DNA of 33,814 nt, taken from NCBI GenBank assembly GCA_011051685.1, contig DRKQ01000263.1, forward strand, positions 1-33,814, given 5' to 3'. This document shows, piece by piece, positions 20,446 through 28,210 of the stretch (within the stretch, counting starts at the first letter, position 1; every line of letters begins with the position of its first letter). The translations under genes and the position numbers were made by a program. Under the pieces are notes generated by a model. The model made no database searches. It saw only the letters and a list, made by a program, of their open reading frames with translations, and had not been told where the DNA came from. This DNA is from Gammaproteobacteria bacterium. Lineage in GTDB: Bacteria; Pseudomonadota; Gammaproteobacteria; SZUA-152.

Positions 20446-22158
20446 GTGACCCAAGAACACAAGCTCAAGGTGGTGCTGTGCTGGCACATGCATCAGCCGG
20501 AATACCGTGACCAGCGCAATGGCCAGTACTATTTGCCCTGGACCTATCTTCACGCCATCAAGGACTATGTTGACATGGCCGCCCATCTTGAGGCCGTGCC
20601 TGAAGCCCGTGCAGTGGTGAATTTCGTGCCCACCCTGCTGGAGCAGATCGACGACTATGCCCAGCAGGTACAGCACTTCCTCAATAACACTGGGAGTATC
20701 AATGATCCATTGCTGGCCGCCCTGGCCGAACCGGTACTGGAATCCTCTGCCGACACCCGCCTGCGCCTGATCAAGGAATGCCTGCGCGCCAATCGCCAGC
20801 ACATGATTGAGCGCTACCCCGCTTTCAGGCAACTGGCCACCATTGCCGACTGGCTGCTCGAGCACCCGGACGCCCTGGTCTACACCAGCGAACAATTCAT
20901 CATCGACCTGCTGATGTGGTATCACCTGGCCTGGCTGGGAGAAACCGTGCGGCGCAGCGACCCGCGGGTCAAACGCCTGTTGGAGCAACAGACCAGTTTC
21001 AGCCTGCAGGATCGTCATGAGTTGCTGGGCATCATGGGCGAATTGCTGTCTTCGCTCATCGGCCGCTATCGCAACCTGGCGCTACAGGGACAGATCGAGT
21101 TGTCCGTCACTCCCTACGCCCATCCCATCATGCCCCTGCTGCTGGACATCCAATCGGCACGCGAGGCCATGCCCGATATCACCCTGCCCTCGCTGCAGAG
21201 CTACCCCGGCGGTGAAGAACGGGTACGCTGGCACCTGTCCCGCGGACTGGAAGTGTTCAAACATTATTTCGGCACTACGCCCCGCGGCTGCTGGCCCTCC
21301 GAAGGCAGTCTAAGCGAAGCCACCCTACGGCTGCTGAGCGAGTATGGTTTTGAATGGACCGCCAGCGGCGAATCCGTATTACGCCACAGCCTGCACAAAC
21401 CCGCAGAGGACAACGACCTGTGTGGCGTCGAAAGCGTCCACCACGCCTATCGACTCAAGGACACCGAGACCACCATCTTCTTTCGCGATGACGGCCTCTC
21501 GGATCTCATCGGTTTTACCTATGCTGACTGGAAGGCCGACGATGCCGTGGCCAACCTGGTGCATCATCTGGAAAACATCGCCGAAGCCTGCAAGGATCAG
21601 CCAGACAGTATTGCGTCCATTATTCTCGACGGGGAAAACGCCTGGGAGTATTACCCCGAAAATGGTTATTACTTCCTGAGTGCACTCTACGAAAAACTGG
21701 CGGCCCACCCTAAGCTGAAATTAACAACCTTTGCCGATTGCCTCGATGAATCCATCATTCCCACCGAATTGCCACACCTGGTAGCCGGCAGCTGGGTCTA
21801 TGGCACCTTCTCCACGTGGATCGGTGACACGGACAAGAACACCGGCTGGAACATGCTGGGGGATGCCAAGCAGGCCTTCGACCGGGTGGTGGCCAGCGGC
21901 CGGCTGAATGCCGAGCGCCTGGCCCAGGCCGAACACCAGCTGGCCATTTGCGAGGGCTCGGACTGGTTCTGGTGGTTTGGTGACTACAATTCGGCGGAAT
22001 CCGTGGCCAACTTCGAATACCTGTACCGCAGCCATCTCTCCAACCTTTATCATCTCCTTGGGGAGACGCCGCCCTCTTACCTGTCCCAGGTATTTTCCCA
22101 CGGCAGTGGTTCGCCAGCCATGGGTGGCGCCATGCGCCCGGGCCAGGCCAAGGACTGA
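20446..22158 (+). CDS. Glycoside hydrolase family 57 protein
   Basis: This is a retaining alpha-glucan-active enzyme of the GH57 clan (amylase, branching enzyme or 4-alpha-glucanotransferase activities occur in the family). It has 570 residues and starts with GTG at 20446; the Shine-Dalgarno is weak. Conserved regions are visible: region 1 HMHQPEY (14-20), region 2 GCWPSEGSL (281-289), region 3 EWTASGES with the likely nucleophile Glu309, region 4 FFRDDGLSDLIGF with acid candidates Asp348/Asp349, and region 5 DGENAWEYYPENG. There is no signal peptide, so it acts in the cytoplasm. It follows glgC by 32 bases, which supports a role in glycogen or maltodextrin handling. The exact reaction cannot be told from sequence. 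Confidence 0.9.
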   Translation: MTQEHKLKVVLCWHMHQPEYRDQRNGQYYLPWTYLHAIKDYVDMAAHLEAVPEARAVVNFVPTLLEQIDDYAQQVQHFLNNTGSINDPLLAALAEPVLESSADTRLRLIKECLRANRQHMIERYPAFRQLATIADWLLEHPDALVYTSEQFIIDLLMWYHLAWLGETVRRSDPRVKRLLEQQTSFSLQDRHELLGIMGELLSSLIGRYRNLALQGQIELSVTPYAHPIMPLLLDIQSAREAMPDITLPSLQSYPGGEERVRWHLSRGLEVFKHYFGTTPRGCWPSEGSLSEATLRLLSEYGFEWTASGESVLRHSLHKPAEDNDLCGVESVHHAYRLKDTETTIFFRDDGLSDLIGFTYADWKADDAVANLVHHLENIAEACKDQPDSIASIILDGENAWEYYPENGYYFLSALYEKLAAHPKLKLTTFADCLDESIIPTELPHLVAGSWVYGTFSTWIGDTDKNTGWNMLGDAKQAFDRVVASGRLNAERLAQAEHQLAICEGSDWFWWFGDYNSAESVANFEYLYRSHLSNLYHLLGETPPSYLSQVFSHGSGSPAMGGAMRPGQAKD

Positions 22159-22204
22159 AAACGACACGGATTGTTTGTTAAGGGGCTCTAAATTGGTTTA
22201 ACAG

Positions 22205-22410
22205 CACTGCTGTCCCACTAACTTACATTTTGTTTTGATGCAGCTGGTGACACAATTGGGAATCAGGGAGGTTAGCGGAATTGGAGACATAAACATCGTT
22301 GCTCTCTTTTTCCGTCATTCCGGCGTAGGCCGGAATCCAGCGGCTTTAATGACTTACTGGATCCCGACCTACGCCGGGATGACAAATCTGAAGTTAGTGG
22401 GACAGTAGTG
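22205..22410. mobile_element. MITE-like element 1 (206 bp)
   Basis: Terminal inverted repeats of 20 bp: left CACTGCTGTCCCACTAACTT (22205-22224), right its complement with one mismatch (22391-22410). Inside are two inverted 27-base arms (22314-22340 and 22357-22383) of the GTCATTCCGGC...GGAATCCAG type. The flanks GTTTAACAG and GTTTAGTGA agree at five of nine bases, which may be a decayed target duplication. There is no coding capacity. A relative lies at 29934-30199. Confidence 0.8.
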
Positions 22411-22452
22411 GTTTAGTGAGCATTAGCCACCTGGGGAATGCCTGAAGCGGCA

Positions 22453-22532
22453 GTTGTAGGCTGGGCATGTTTTTCATGCCCACGCGGAACATTCAGCCAA
22501 AGCGTGGGTACAAGGCACGTGCCCACCCTACG
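22453..22532. repeat. Imperfect inverted repeat before malQ
   Basis: GTAGGCTGGGCATG near the left end and CACGTGCCCACCCTAC near the right end are imperfect inverted copies. Inner CATGCCCACGC and GCGTGGGTAC give a second pair. This looks like another extragenic repeat class, distinct from the MITE and the REP core. Confidence 0.5.
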
Positions 22533-22533
22533 A

Positions 22534-22573
22534 TTTCCAGGCGCGAATCGCGCCTGGAAAGGCGCTCCCACAG
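22534..22573. repeat. REP-like palindrome, copy C
   Basis: TTTCCAGGCGCGA (22534-22546) and TCGCGCCTGGAAA (22548-22560) are perfect inverted arms around a single A. The 21-base core at 22552-22572 is identical to that at 12330-12350. The 3' flank 22578-22615 resembles 15031-15070 on the opposite strand. Confidence 0.7.
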
Positions 22574-22616
22574 AGGGGAAACAACCCTGTTGCAAGTATT
22601 TTGAGACGATTAATCT

Positions 22617-24125
22617 ATGATGGACACCATCGCCACTTCCGGCGAGCGATTACAGAGGCGGCAACGCCGTTGCGGTCTTTTGTTACATCCCACCTCATTG
22701 CCCGGTGATCTGGCGCAAGGTGATCTGGGTCATGAGGCCTTCCGGTTCATCGAGTTTTGTGCCGCCAGCGGAGTCCATCTTTGGCAAATGTTGCCGCTGG
22801 GGCCTACCCACGAGGACGGCTCACCCTATCAATGCCTGTCGGTACATGCGGGCAATCCCCTGCTCATCAGCCTGGACTGGCTGGTGGATCGCGGCTGGCT
22901 GGATAAATCCCGTTGCCCGGACGACACCGAACAACATGAGGCCTATCGTCAACACTGCCTGCAGATGGCCTGGGTCGGTTTCGAGGTGGCTGCCGACCCG
23001 GATCAGCAACAGGCCTATGAGGCCTTTCAGGCCGAACACGCCCACTGGCTGTCCGACTTTGCACTGTACATTGCCCTTCGCTGGGAACGGGGTCATCGTC
23101 CCTGGTGGGAATGGCCGGCCGGGGAACGGGATCGCAAACCCGCGGCATTGAAAAAGGCCCGCCAGCGCCTGGCCAACGAAATCGCCCAGGTGCAATTCGA
23201 ACAATTCGTGTTTTTCAGCCAGTGGCGTGAACTGAAGGAGTACGCCCACCAACACGGCCTTGCCCTGTTTGGTGATGTGCCCATCTTTGTTGCTCACGAC
23301 AGCGCTGAGGTATGGGCACATCCCGAGTATTTTTCCGTGGATGCCCTGGGCAGGGCCGAGACCGTGGCCGGAGTGCCACCGGATTACTTTTCCGAAACCG
23401 GGCAACTGTGGGGCAATCCGTTGTATCGCTGGGATCGATTGCAGGCCGACGGCTTTCAGTGGTGGATTGAACGCCTGCGCACCCAACTGGAATTGTTTGA
23501 CCTACTGCGCATTGATCATTTTCGCGGTTTTGAGGCCTGTTGGGAAATTCCCGCCACGGCGGAAACCGCCATTGAAGGACACTGGGTGAAGGCGCCGGGA
23601 GAAGCCCTGTTACGCGCCCTGCACGAAGCCTTTCATCAGTTGCCATTGGTGGCCGAAGATCTGGGCACCATCACTCCCGAGGTGGTAGCCCTGCGTCAGG
23701 CCTTTTCTCTGCCCGGTATGAAAATCCTTCAATTCGCTTTTGATGGCAATGCCGACAATCCCTACCTGCCCCACAATCACGAACGGCACAGTGTGGTCTA
23801 CACCGGCACCCATGATAACGACACCACACTGTCATGGTACAAGAACCTGAATAATGCCGATCAACAACGGGTAGCGGATTATCTTGGGTATGCCATCGCC
23901 AAGGACATGCCTTGGCCACTCATCCGCAGCGCCATCGCCTCTGTGGCGGAGTTGGCGGTATTACCCATGCAGGATGTGCTGGGGCTGGGCGAAGGAAATC
24001 GAATGAATCTGCCCGGCACCGTGGAAGGTAACTGGCGCTGGCGTTTTCAGTGGTCGCAATTACCGGCGGAGCTGGCCCCGCGGTTACGGCATATGAACCG
24101 GCTTTACGGGCGCAGTGATGACTGA
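22617..24125 (+). CDS. malQ: 4-alpha-glucanotransferase (amylomaltase, GH77)
   Basis: This enzyme transfers alpha-1,4-glucan segments between oligosaccharides, releasing glucose and making chains usable by phosphorylase. The 502 residues form a compact GH77 barrel of the Thermus-like length. Landmarks are GLLLHPTSLPG (20-30), WQMLPLGPTHEDGSPYQC, and the three catalytic acids: Asp300 in LLRIDHFRGF, Glu347 in VAEDLG and Asp400 in GTHDNDTT. The 250s-loop region has AGVPPDYFSETGQLWGNPLY. There are two adjacent ATGs (22617, 22620); the Shine-Dalgarno is weak (GAGACG). It is convergent with the second phosphorylase, 37 bases apart, with no clear terminator between them. Confidence 0.96.
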   Translation: MMDTIATSGERLQRRQRRCGLLLHPTSLPGDLAQGDLGHEAFRFIEFCAASGVHLWQMLPLGPTHEDGSPYQCLSVHAGNPLLISLDWLVDRGWLDKSRCPDDTEQHEAYRQHCLQMAWVGFEVAADPDQQQAYEAFQAEHAHWLSDFALYIALRWERGHRPWWEWPAGERDRKPAALKKARQRLANEIAQVQFEQFVFFSQWRELKEYAHQHGLALFGDVPIFVAHDSAEVWAHPEYFSVDALGRAETVAGVPPDYFSETGQLWGNPLYRWDRLQADGFQWWIERLRTQLELFDLLRIDHFRGFEACWEIPATAETAIEGHWVKAPGEALLRALHEAFHQLPLVAEDLGTITPEVVALRQAFSLPGMKILQFAFDGNADNPYLPHNHERHSVVYTGTHDNDTTLSWYKNLNNADQQRVADYLGYAIAKDMPWPLIRSAIASVAELAVLPMQDVLGLGEGNRMNLPGTVEGNWRWRFQWSQLPAELAPRLRHMNRLYGRSDD

Positions 24126-24162
24126 ACACGGACCCGTTCCAGCGATGACTCGCAAATTTCCG

Positions 24163-26721
24163 TTAGAGCCAGATCATACAGCCCGTCTCAAAGGGATGGG
24201 TCTGCAGTTGATGATAGGGATAGGCGCGGATCTTGTAATACTGCAGGCCGGGTAGCACCGGTTCCAGATCCAGGCAATAGGTCTGCCGATTGTCAACCTT
24301 TTCACCTTCGGCATGGAACGGTATGCGTTGCTGGACAATGAATTCCTCATGGGCCGAAACAGTACCCACCAAGCATTCCACGACAAGATCCGTGGACGCA
24401 AGTCCATCAAGATAGGCGCTGACCTCAATCTTCAGGGTATCGCCATGCATGAGTTTTTGCGGTGAGTTATCGATACGTTGCAGGCTCACTTCATGCCAGC
24501 GCTCATGGATTTTCTTTTTCCAGGCGGCCAGTTCACGCGCCGGTCCACCTTCATCCACCAGCAGCTTGCGCTTTTGCCTGCTGGCCGGGGCATAGAATTT
24601 TTTCAGATAATCCATCACCATGCGTTGTGAATTGAATTGCGGCAGGATGGACTTCATGGAGTTCTTGGACATGCGCACCCATTCCTCGGAATAGCCGTGT
24701 CCATTACGCTCGTAATAGCTGGGAATGATGTCATTCTCGAGGATATCCAGCAGCGCCTGACCTTCTTCGCGATCCCGGAAATCCGCTGCATAGTCCGAAC
24801 CATGGGGCACAATGCCCCAGCCATTCTCCCCGTTAAACCCTTCACCCCACCAGCCATCCAGCACGCTGAGGTTGAGTACGCCGTTGAGTCCGGCCTTTTC
24901 CCCCGAGGTGCCGCTGGCCTCCATGGGGTATTCCGGATTATTGACCCAGACATCCACGCCGCTCACCAGTTTGCGCGCCAGGGCCAGGTCATAGCCTTCC
25001 AACAGGATGATCTTGCCCTCAAATTCCGGCTGGCGGGAAAAATGATGAATGGTGCGAATCAGTTCCTGCCCGGGCTGGTCATTGGGATGGGCCTTGCCGG
25101 CGAAGATGATCACCACCGGGCGCTGCGGGTCATTGAGCAGGCGTGCCAGGCGCTGTGGATCGGAAAACATCAACGTGGCGCGTTTGTATGTGGCGAAACG
25201 TCGGGCAAAACCCAGGGTGAGGATGTCGGTCTGGTGTTCGGATATCTGGCTGGTCAGGCGCTGGATATGGAATTCACCACAGCCATTTCGCGTCAGCTGC
25301 AGATTCAGACGGTGGCGTACATCGGCAAACAAACGCGACTTCAAGGTTTGGCGAATACTCCAGTAGGACTGATCCGGAATCTCATCGATACGCTGCCAGT
25401 ACGCTTCATTGAGTTGTTCATTGCGCCAGCTGCGATCAAAGGTCATGTCGAACAGGTTGAACCACTCCCGCGCCAGGAAGGTGCTGAGATGCACACCATT
25501 GGTGACATAGTCGATGGGGTTTTCCTCGGCAGGGATCTGTGGCCAGACATAGCCTTCGTTCTGCGATGCCACCGTGCCATGAATACGGCTGACGCCATTG
25601 TGAAAGCGTGAACCCCGCAGGGCCAGTGCCGTCATGTTGAAGCCGCCGGGATTGTCGGGACTGTGTCCCAGGGCAAGGATATGCTCCAGGGGTTCATGCA
25701 GGTCTTTGACGAATGATTTGAAATAACTGCTGAACTGATGATGGTCGAAAATATCATGCCCGGCGGGTACCGGCGTGTGGGTGGTGAACACCGTATTCGC
25801 CGCCACCAGTTCCAGGGCAGCATCGAATGGCATGTCGTCAAGGGTGTATTCCCGGCATCGCTCGAGAATCTGGAAGGCGGCATGGCCTTCGTTGATGTGC
25901 CAGACACTGGGTTTGAGGCCCATGGCCCGCAGGGCACGTACCCCACCAATACCCAGGACGATTTCCTGCTGGATGCGCGTATTGATATCCCCACCATAAA
26001 GCTGCCGGGTAATGGTTCGGTCTTCGGCGGAATTTGTTTCCAGGTCACTATCCAGCAGGTACAGTGTGATGTGCCCGGCCTTGGCCTGCCAGACCTTGAG
26101 GGTCAGGGTGCGGCCAGGCAGTCCCACCTGTACCTTCAGTTTCTCTCCCTGACTGTCCAGGGCCGGTGAAATGGGTAAATCACCAAAATGGGTTTTTGTG
26201 TAGTGGGCGATCTGGTTGCCCTGGCCATCGATGGTTTGGGTAAAGTAGCCCTGACGATAAAGCAGTCCTACGCCGATAAAGGGCAGGCCCAGGTCGCTGG
26301 CTGCCTTGCAGTGATCACCCGCCAGAATACCCAGGCCTCCGGAATAAATGGGCACGCTTTCATGCAGGCCGAACTCCGCACAGAAATAGGCCACCAGATC
26401 CTCTTCATCATCCAGCAGGTCCGAGACGGAGGGGTGTCGGGTTTTCTGCTGATAGATGTCATAGGCCGATAGCGCACGCTCATAGTCCTCCATGAAAATG
26501 CGGTCGTCAGCCACGTCTTCCAGGCGCTCCTGGGAAACGCGGCGCATGAACACCTTGGGATTATGCTGGCAGGCCTCCCAAAGAATGGGGTCCAGGTGAT
26601 GGAACAGGCCTCTCACCTGTCGATCCCAGCTGTAGAAGAGATCATTGGCCAGCTCATTGAGCCGGCTCAGGCGCTCCGGCACATGGGGCTGAACTTCCAG
26701 TGAAAAACGTTTTCCGGTCAT
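24163..26721 (-). CDS. glgP: Alpha-glucan phosphorylase (GT35), second copy
   Basis: This is a PLP-dependent phosphorylase releasing glucose-1-phosphate from alpha-glucans. It has 852 residues from the ATG at 26721; a TTG four codons upstream is a poorer start. The N-terminal region (LANDLFYSWDRQVRGLFHHLDPILW) is followed by AEFGLHESVPIYSGGLGILAGDHCKAASDLG, HINEGHAAFQIL, TNGVHLSTFLAREW, LGFARRFATYKRATLM and FAGKAHPNDQ. The PLP site is EASGTSGEK with Lys609, then LNGVLNLSVLDGWWGEG. It belongs to the same broad subfamily as the copy at 9720-12221 but to a different branch: that copy has GTSGMKVLVNGG and an NTPRRPW lead-in. It is convergent with malQ, so a division of labour between glycogen and maltodextrin is plausible. 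Confidence 0.94.
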   Translation of the reverse strand: MTGKRFSLEVQPHVPERLSRLNELANDLFYSWDRQVRGLFHHLDPILWEACQHNPKVFMRRVSQERLEDVADDRIFMEDYERALSAYDIYQQKTRHPSVSDLLDDEEDLVAYFCAEFGLHESVPIYSGGLGILAGDHCKAASDLGLPFIGVGLLYRQGYFTQTIDGQGNQIAHYTKTHFGDLPISPALDSQGEKLKVQVGLPGRTLTLKVWQAKAGHITLYLLDSDLETNSAEDRTITRQLYGGDINTRIQQEIVLGIGGVRALRAMGLKPSVWHINEGHAAFQILERCREYTLDDMPFDAALELVAANTVFTTHTPVPAGHDIFDHHQFSSYFKSFVKDLHEPLEHILALGHSPDNPGGFNMTALALRGSRFHNGVSRIHGTVASQNEGYVWPQIPAEENPIDYVTNGVHLSTFLAREWFNLFDMTFDRSWRNEQLNEAYWQRIDEIPDQSYWSIRQTLKSRLFADVRHRLNLQLTRNGCGEFHIQRLTSQISEHQTDILTLGFARRFATYKRATLMFSDPQRLARLLNDPQRPVVIIFAGKAHPNDQPGQELIRTIHHFSRQPEFEGKIILLEGYDLALARKLVSGVDVWVNNPEYPMEASGTSGEKAGLNGVLNLSVLDGWWGEGFNGENGWGIVPHGSDYAADFRDREEGQALLDILENDIIPSYYERNGHGYSEEWVRMSKNSMKSILPQFNSQRMVMDYLKKFYAPASRQKRKLLVDEGGPARELAAWKKKIHERWHEVSLQRIDNSPQKLMHGDTLKIEVSAYLDGLASTDLVVECLVGTVSAHEEFIVQQRIPFHAEGEKVDNRQTYCLDLEPVLPGLQYYKIRAYPYHQLQTHPFETGCMIWL

Positions 26722-26874
26722 GATCTCGTCCAATATGTGTTCGTGGCCATGAATCGACCATTGATTGATGAAGTGTCAGGCACTGACATGCCTGGATAGG
26801 ATTATAATGAATCCAATCCCGCCTTGGATAGAGAAGCCGGCAACATGCAGGGGATATGTCCGGTTATTTATCTG

Positions 26875-27213
26875 TCAAGCAACCTCGGGACGCACAATCG
26901 GCAGACTGCTGTGGGCCCAGCCAATCATGCCACCACGCAGATTGAAGACATTTTCAAATCCCTGTTGCTTGAGAAAGACACAGGCCTGGGCGGAGCGCGC
27001 CCCACTACGACAGATAAACACCAGTTTTTCGTCCGGAGCGAATTCACTGAGACGCATGGGCAACGTGGCCAATGGCAGGGCCTCGGCCCTGGGCGTGGTG
27101 CCTTGGGCGATCTCCCGCATCTCGCGCACATCGATGATGCGAAAGGACTGTGACTCGTCATTGATCCAGCTGGCCAGCTCCGGAGCGTCGATTTCTTGAA
27201 TACTGTTGAACAT
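26875..27213 (-). CDS. Single-domain rhodanese-like sulfurtransferase
   Basis: This 112-residue protein has one rhodanese domain: IIDVREMREIAQG (26-38), then the active loop C68-RSGARS, then FNLRGGMIGW. The catalytic Cys and the six-residue loop are intact, so thiosulfate or persulfide transfer is possible. There is no signal peptide, so it is cytoplasmic. It resembles GlpE-type and other small rhodaneses. The physiological acceptor cannot be inferred. The ATG at 27213 has a weak AGAGAG upstream. A promoter and an 8-bp inverted repeat lie just before it. Confidence 0.92.
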   Translation of the reverse strand: MFNSIQEIDAPELASWINDESQSFRIIDVREMREIAQGTTPRAEALPLATLPMRLSEFAPDEKLVFICRSGARSAQACVFLKQQGFENVFNLRGGMIGWAHSSLPIVRPEVA

Positions 27214-27260
27214 GGGCGAAGTGATTCTCTCTGTTTCAGTCGTTGGGTAATAGCAATTGC

Positions 27261-27289
27261 AGAATATTAGTTTTCTCTAATATTGTCCA
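27261..27289 (-). promoter_or_regulatory. Promoter of the rhodanese gene with operator-like repeat
   Basis: On the minus strand TGGACA (5/6) at 27284-27289, 17 bases, TATTCT (4/6) at 27261-27266. The spacer contains the perfect inverted repeat AATATTAG / CTAATATT (27263-27270, 27277-27284) with a 6-base loop, overlapping both boxes. It could be an operator for an unknown repressor. Confidence 0.5.
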
Positions 27290-27304
27290 GAGGTATCTTT
27301 GGGT

Positions 27305-27883
27305 CTAGTCGGCAAAATTCAACCAACCGGTGATGATGAATTTTTCCTGGGTCTTGGATACCACGCCATGGTGCGTGTGAGTAAAATCCGAAGGCCACAC
27401 CAACAACCGCCCCTTGCGCGCTTCGAAGGTATGGCGCTGATAGACAAAATGGGTGCCACCACCATCGCTGACGTCATTGAGGTACATCATCCACACCAGC
27501 ATGCGTGTGGTGGAATCCAGCCCGGTACGTTCACAATGAGGCCAGCGATAACCCCCGCCCCGTTTGTAACGTTGAATAATCGGCGACTCACCAATGTGAT
27601 AGGCGCCCAGTTGCTTGATGATGGGAAATTTCTCTGCATATTGATCGATACAGTCCTTCAAAGCGCCATAGAATTCTGGCAGCCGGTGCTGTTCGGCCAG
27701 TGCATCAGGAACGGTAATAAGCCCCAGGTCGTAGGAATCTTTTTTCTTTTTATCGACCACCATGCCTTGATCCGTGCCCAACCGGCCGCGCACCACAAGG
27801 CCCTGCTTGGCACAGGCCTTGTGCAAGGCAATGAGGTCATCGCACAGAGTCGGATCTACCTGATAATCACCCACGAATTGCAT
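27305..27883 (-). CDS. 2-oxoglutarate/Fe(II)-dependent oxygenase-like protein
   Basis: The 192-residue protein looks like a prolyl-hydroxylase-type double-stranded beta-helix. The pattern is: a candidate first metal ligand in YRWPHCERTG (HxE in place of the usual HxD), then RMLVWMMYLNDVSDGGGTHFVYQ, then KGRLLVWPSDFTHTHHGV with the second His, and KTQEKFIITGWLNF, where a Lys replaces or accompanies the usual 2OG-binding Arg/Lys. It would use Fe(II), O2 and 2-oxoglutarate to hydroxylate an unknown protein or small molecule. GAGG lies about ten bases before the ATG. It is probably a single-gene unit downstream of the tRNA-Val terminator. Family assignment is good; the substrate is unknown. Confidence 0.8.
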   Translation of the reverse strand: MQFVGDYQVDPTLCDDLIALHKACAKQGLVVRGRLGTDQGMVVDKKKKDSYDLGLITVPDALAEQHRLPEFYGALKDCIDQYAEKFPIIKQLGAYHIGESPIIQRYKRGGGYRWPHCERTGLDSTTRMLVWMMYLNDVSDGGGTHFVYQRHTFEARKGRLLVWPSDFTHTHHGVVSKTQEKFIITGWLNFAD

Positions 27884-27948
27884 GTGTCGTTATCCTCGAT
27901 TCACTGACAGTAGGCAGATTACCCTGTTTTGCCACTGTTTTCAGGCCG

Positions 27949-27984
27949 AAAAAAAAGCACTCCGAAAATACGGGAGTGCTTTTT
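27949..27984 (-). terminator. Intrinsic terminator of tRNA-Val
   Basis: On the minus strand GCACTCC / GGAGTGC form a stem around CGTATTTTC, extended by A-T pairs, and eight T residues follow. It starts just after the tRNA 3' end, as expected for tRNA termination. Confidence 0.92.
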
Positions 27985-27989
27985 GGGAT

Positions 27990-28066
27990 TGGTAGGCGCG
28001 AGTGGATTCGAACCACCGACCCCCACCATGTCAAGGTGGTGCTCTAACCAACTGAGCTACGCGCCT
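27990..28066 (-). tRNA. tRNA-Val (anticodon GAC)
   Basis: A 77-base cloverleaf on the minus strand with acceptor AGGCGCG / CGCGCCT, D arm GCTCAGTTGGTTAGAGC and anticodon arm CCACC-TTGACAT-GGTGG with GAC at 34-36. The T arm contains GGTTCGAATCC. The 3' CCA is encoded. It reads GUC and GUU. Confidence 0.97.
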
Positions 28067-28079
28067 GCGAAGGCCGGCT

Positions 28080-28109
28080 ACTTTACCCGAAAGCGGGGGG
28101 CATTGACAA
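28080..28109 (-). promoter_or_regulatory. tRNA-Val promoter
   Basis: TTGTCA (5/6) at 28104-28109, an 18-base spacer and TAAAGT (4/6) at 28080-28085, read on the minus strand. A GC-rich discriminator (AGCCGGCC) follows, typical of stringently controlled stable RNA promoters. The tRNA 5' end lies about 14 bases past the -10. Confidence 0.6.
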
Positions 28110-28210
28110 GCGACACCGGCGAATCACGAAGCCGCGCATACCCTACGCCTCGATCACGGTCCTGCGCAGCGCCCGCAATCTTCCTCTAGTCAACAAGCCC
28201 TGGCGGCGAC

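Larger units (their letters stand above)
22159..22616. other. Gap between the GH57 gene and malQ
   Basis: This 458-base gap has no supported gene and is built almost wholly of repeats. It holds a MITE-like element (22205-22410), a second imperfect inverted repeat (22453-22532), a perfect 27-base palindrome (22534-22560) with REP core, and the malQ leader. It probably separates malQ from the glgC operon. Confidence 0.7.

Noticed and set aside
27907-27938. ACAGTAGGCA and TGCCACTGT as an inverted repeat before the oxygenase gene
   Set aside because: The arms need a bulge to pair and no promoter boxes flank them; too weak to list.
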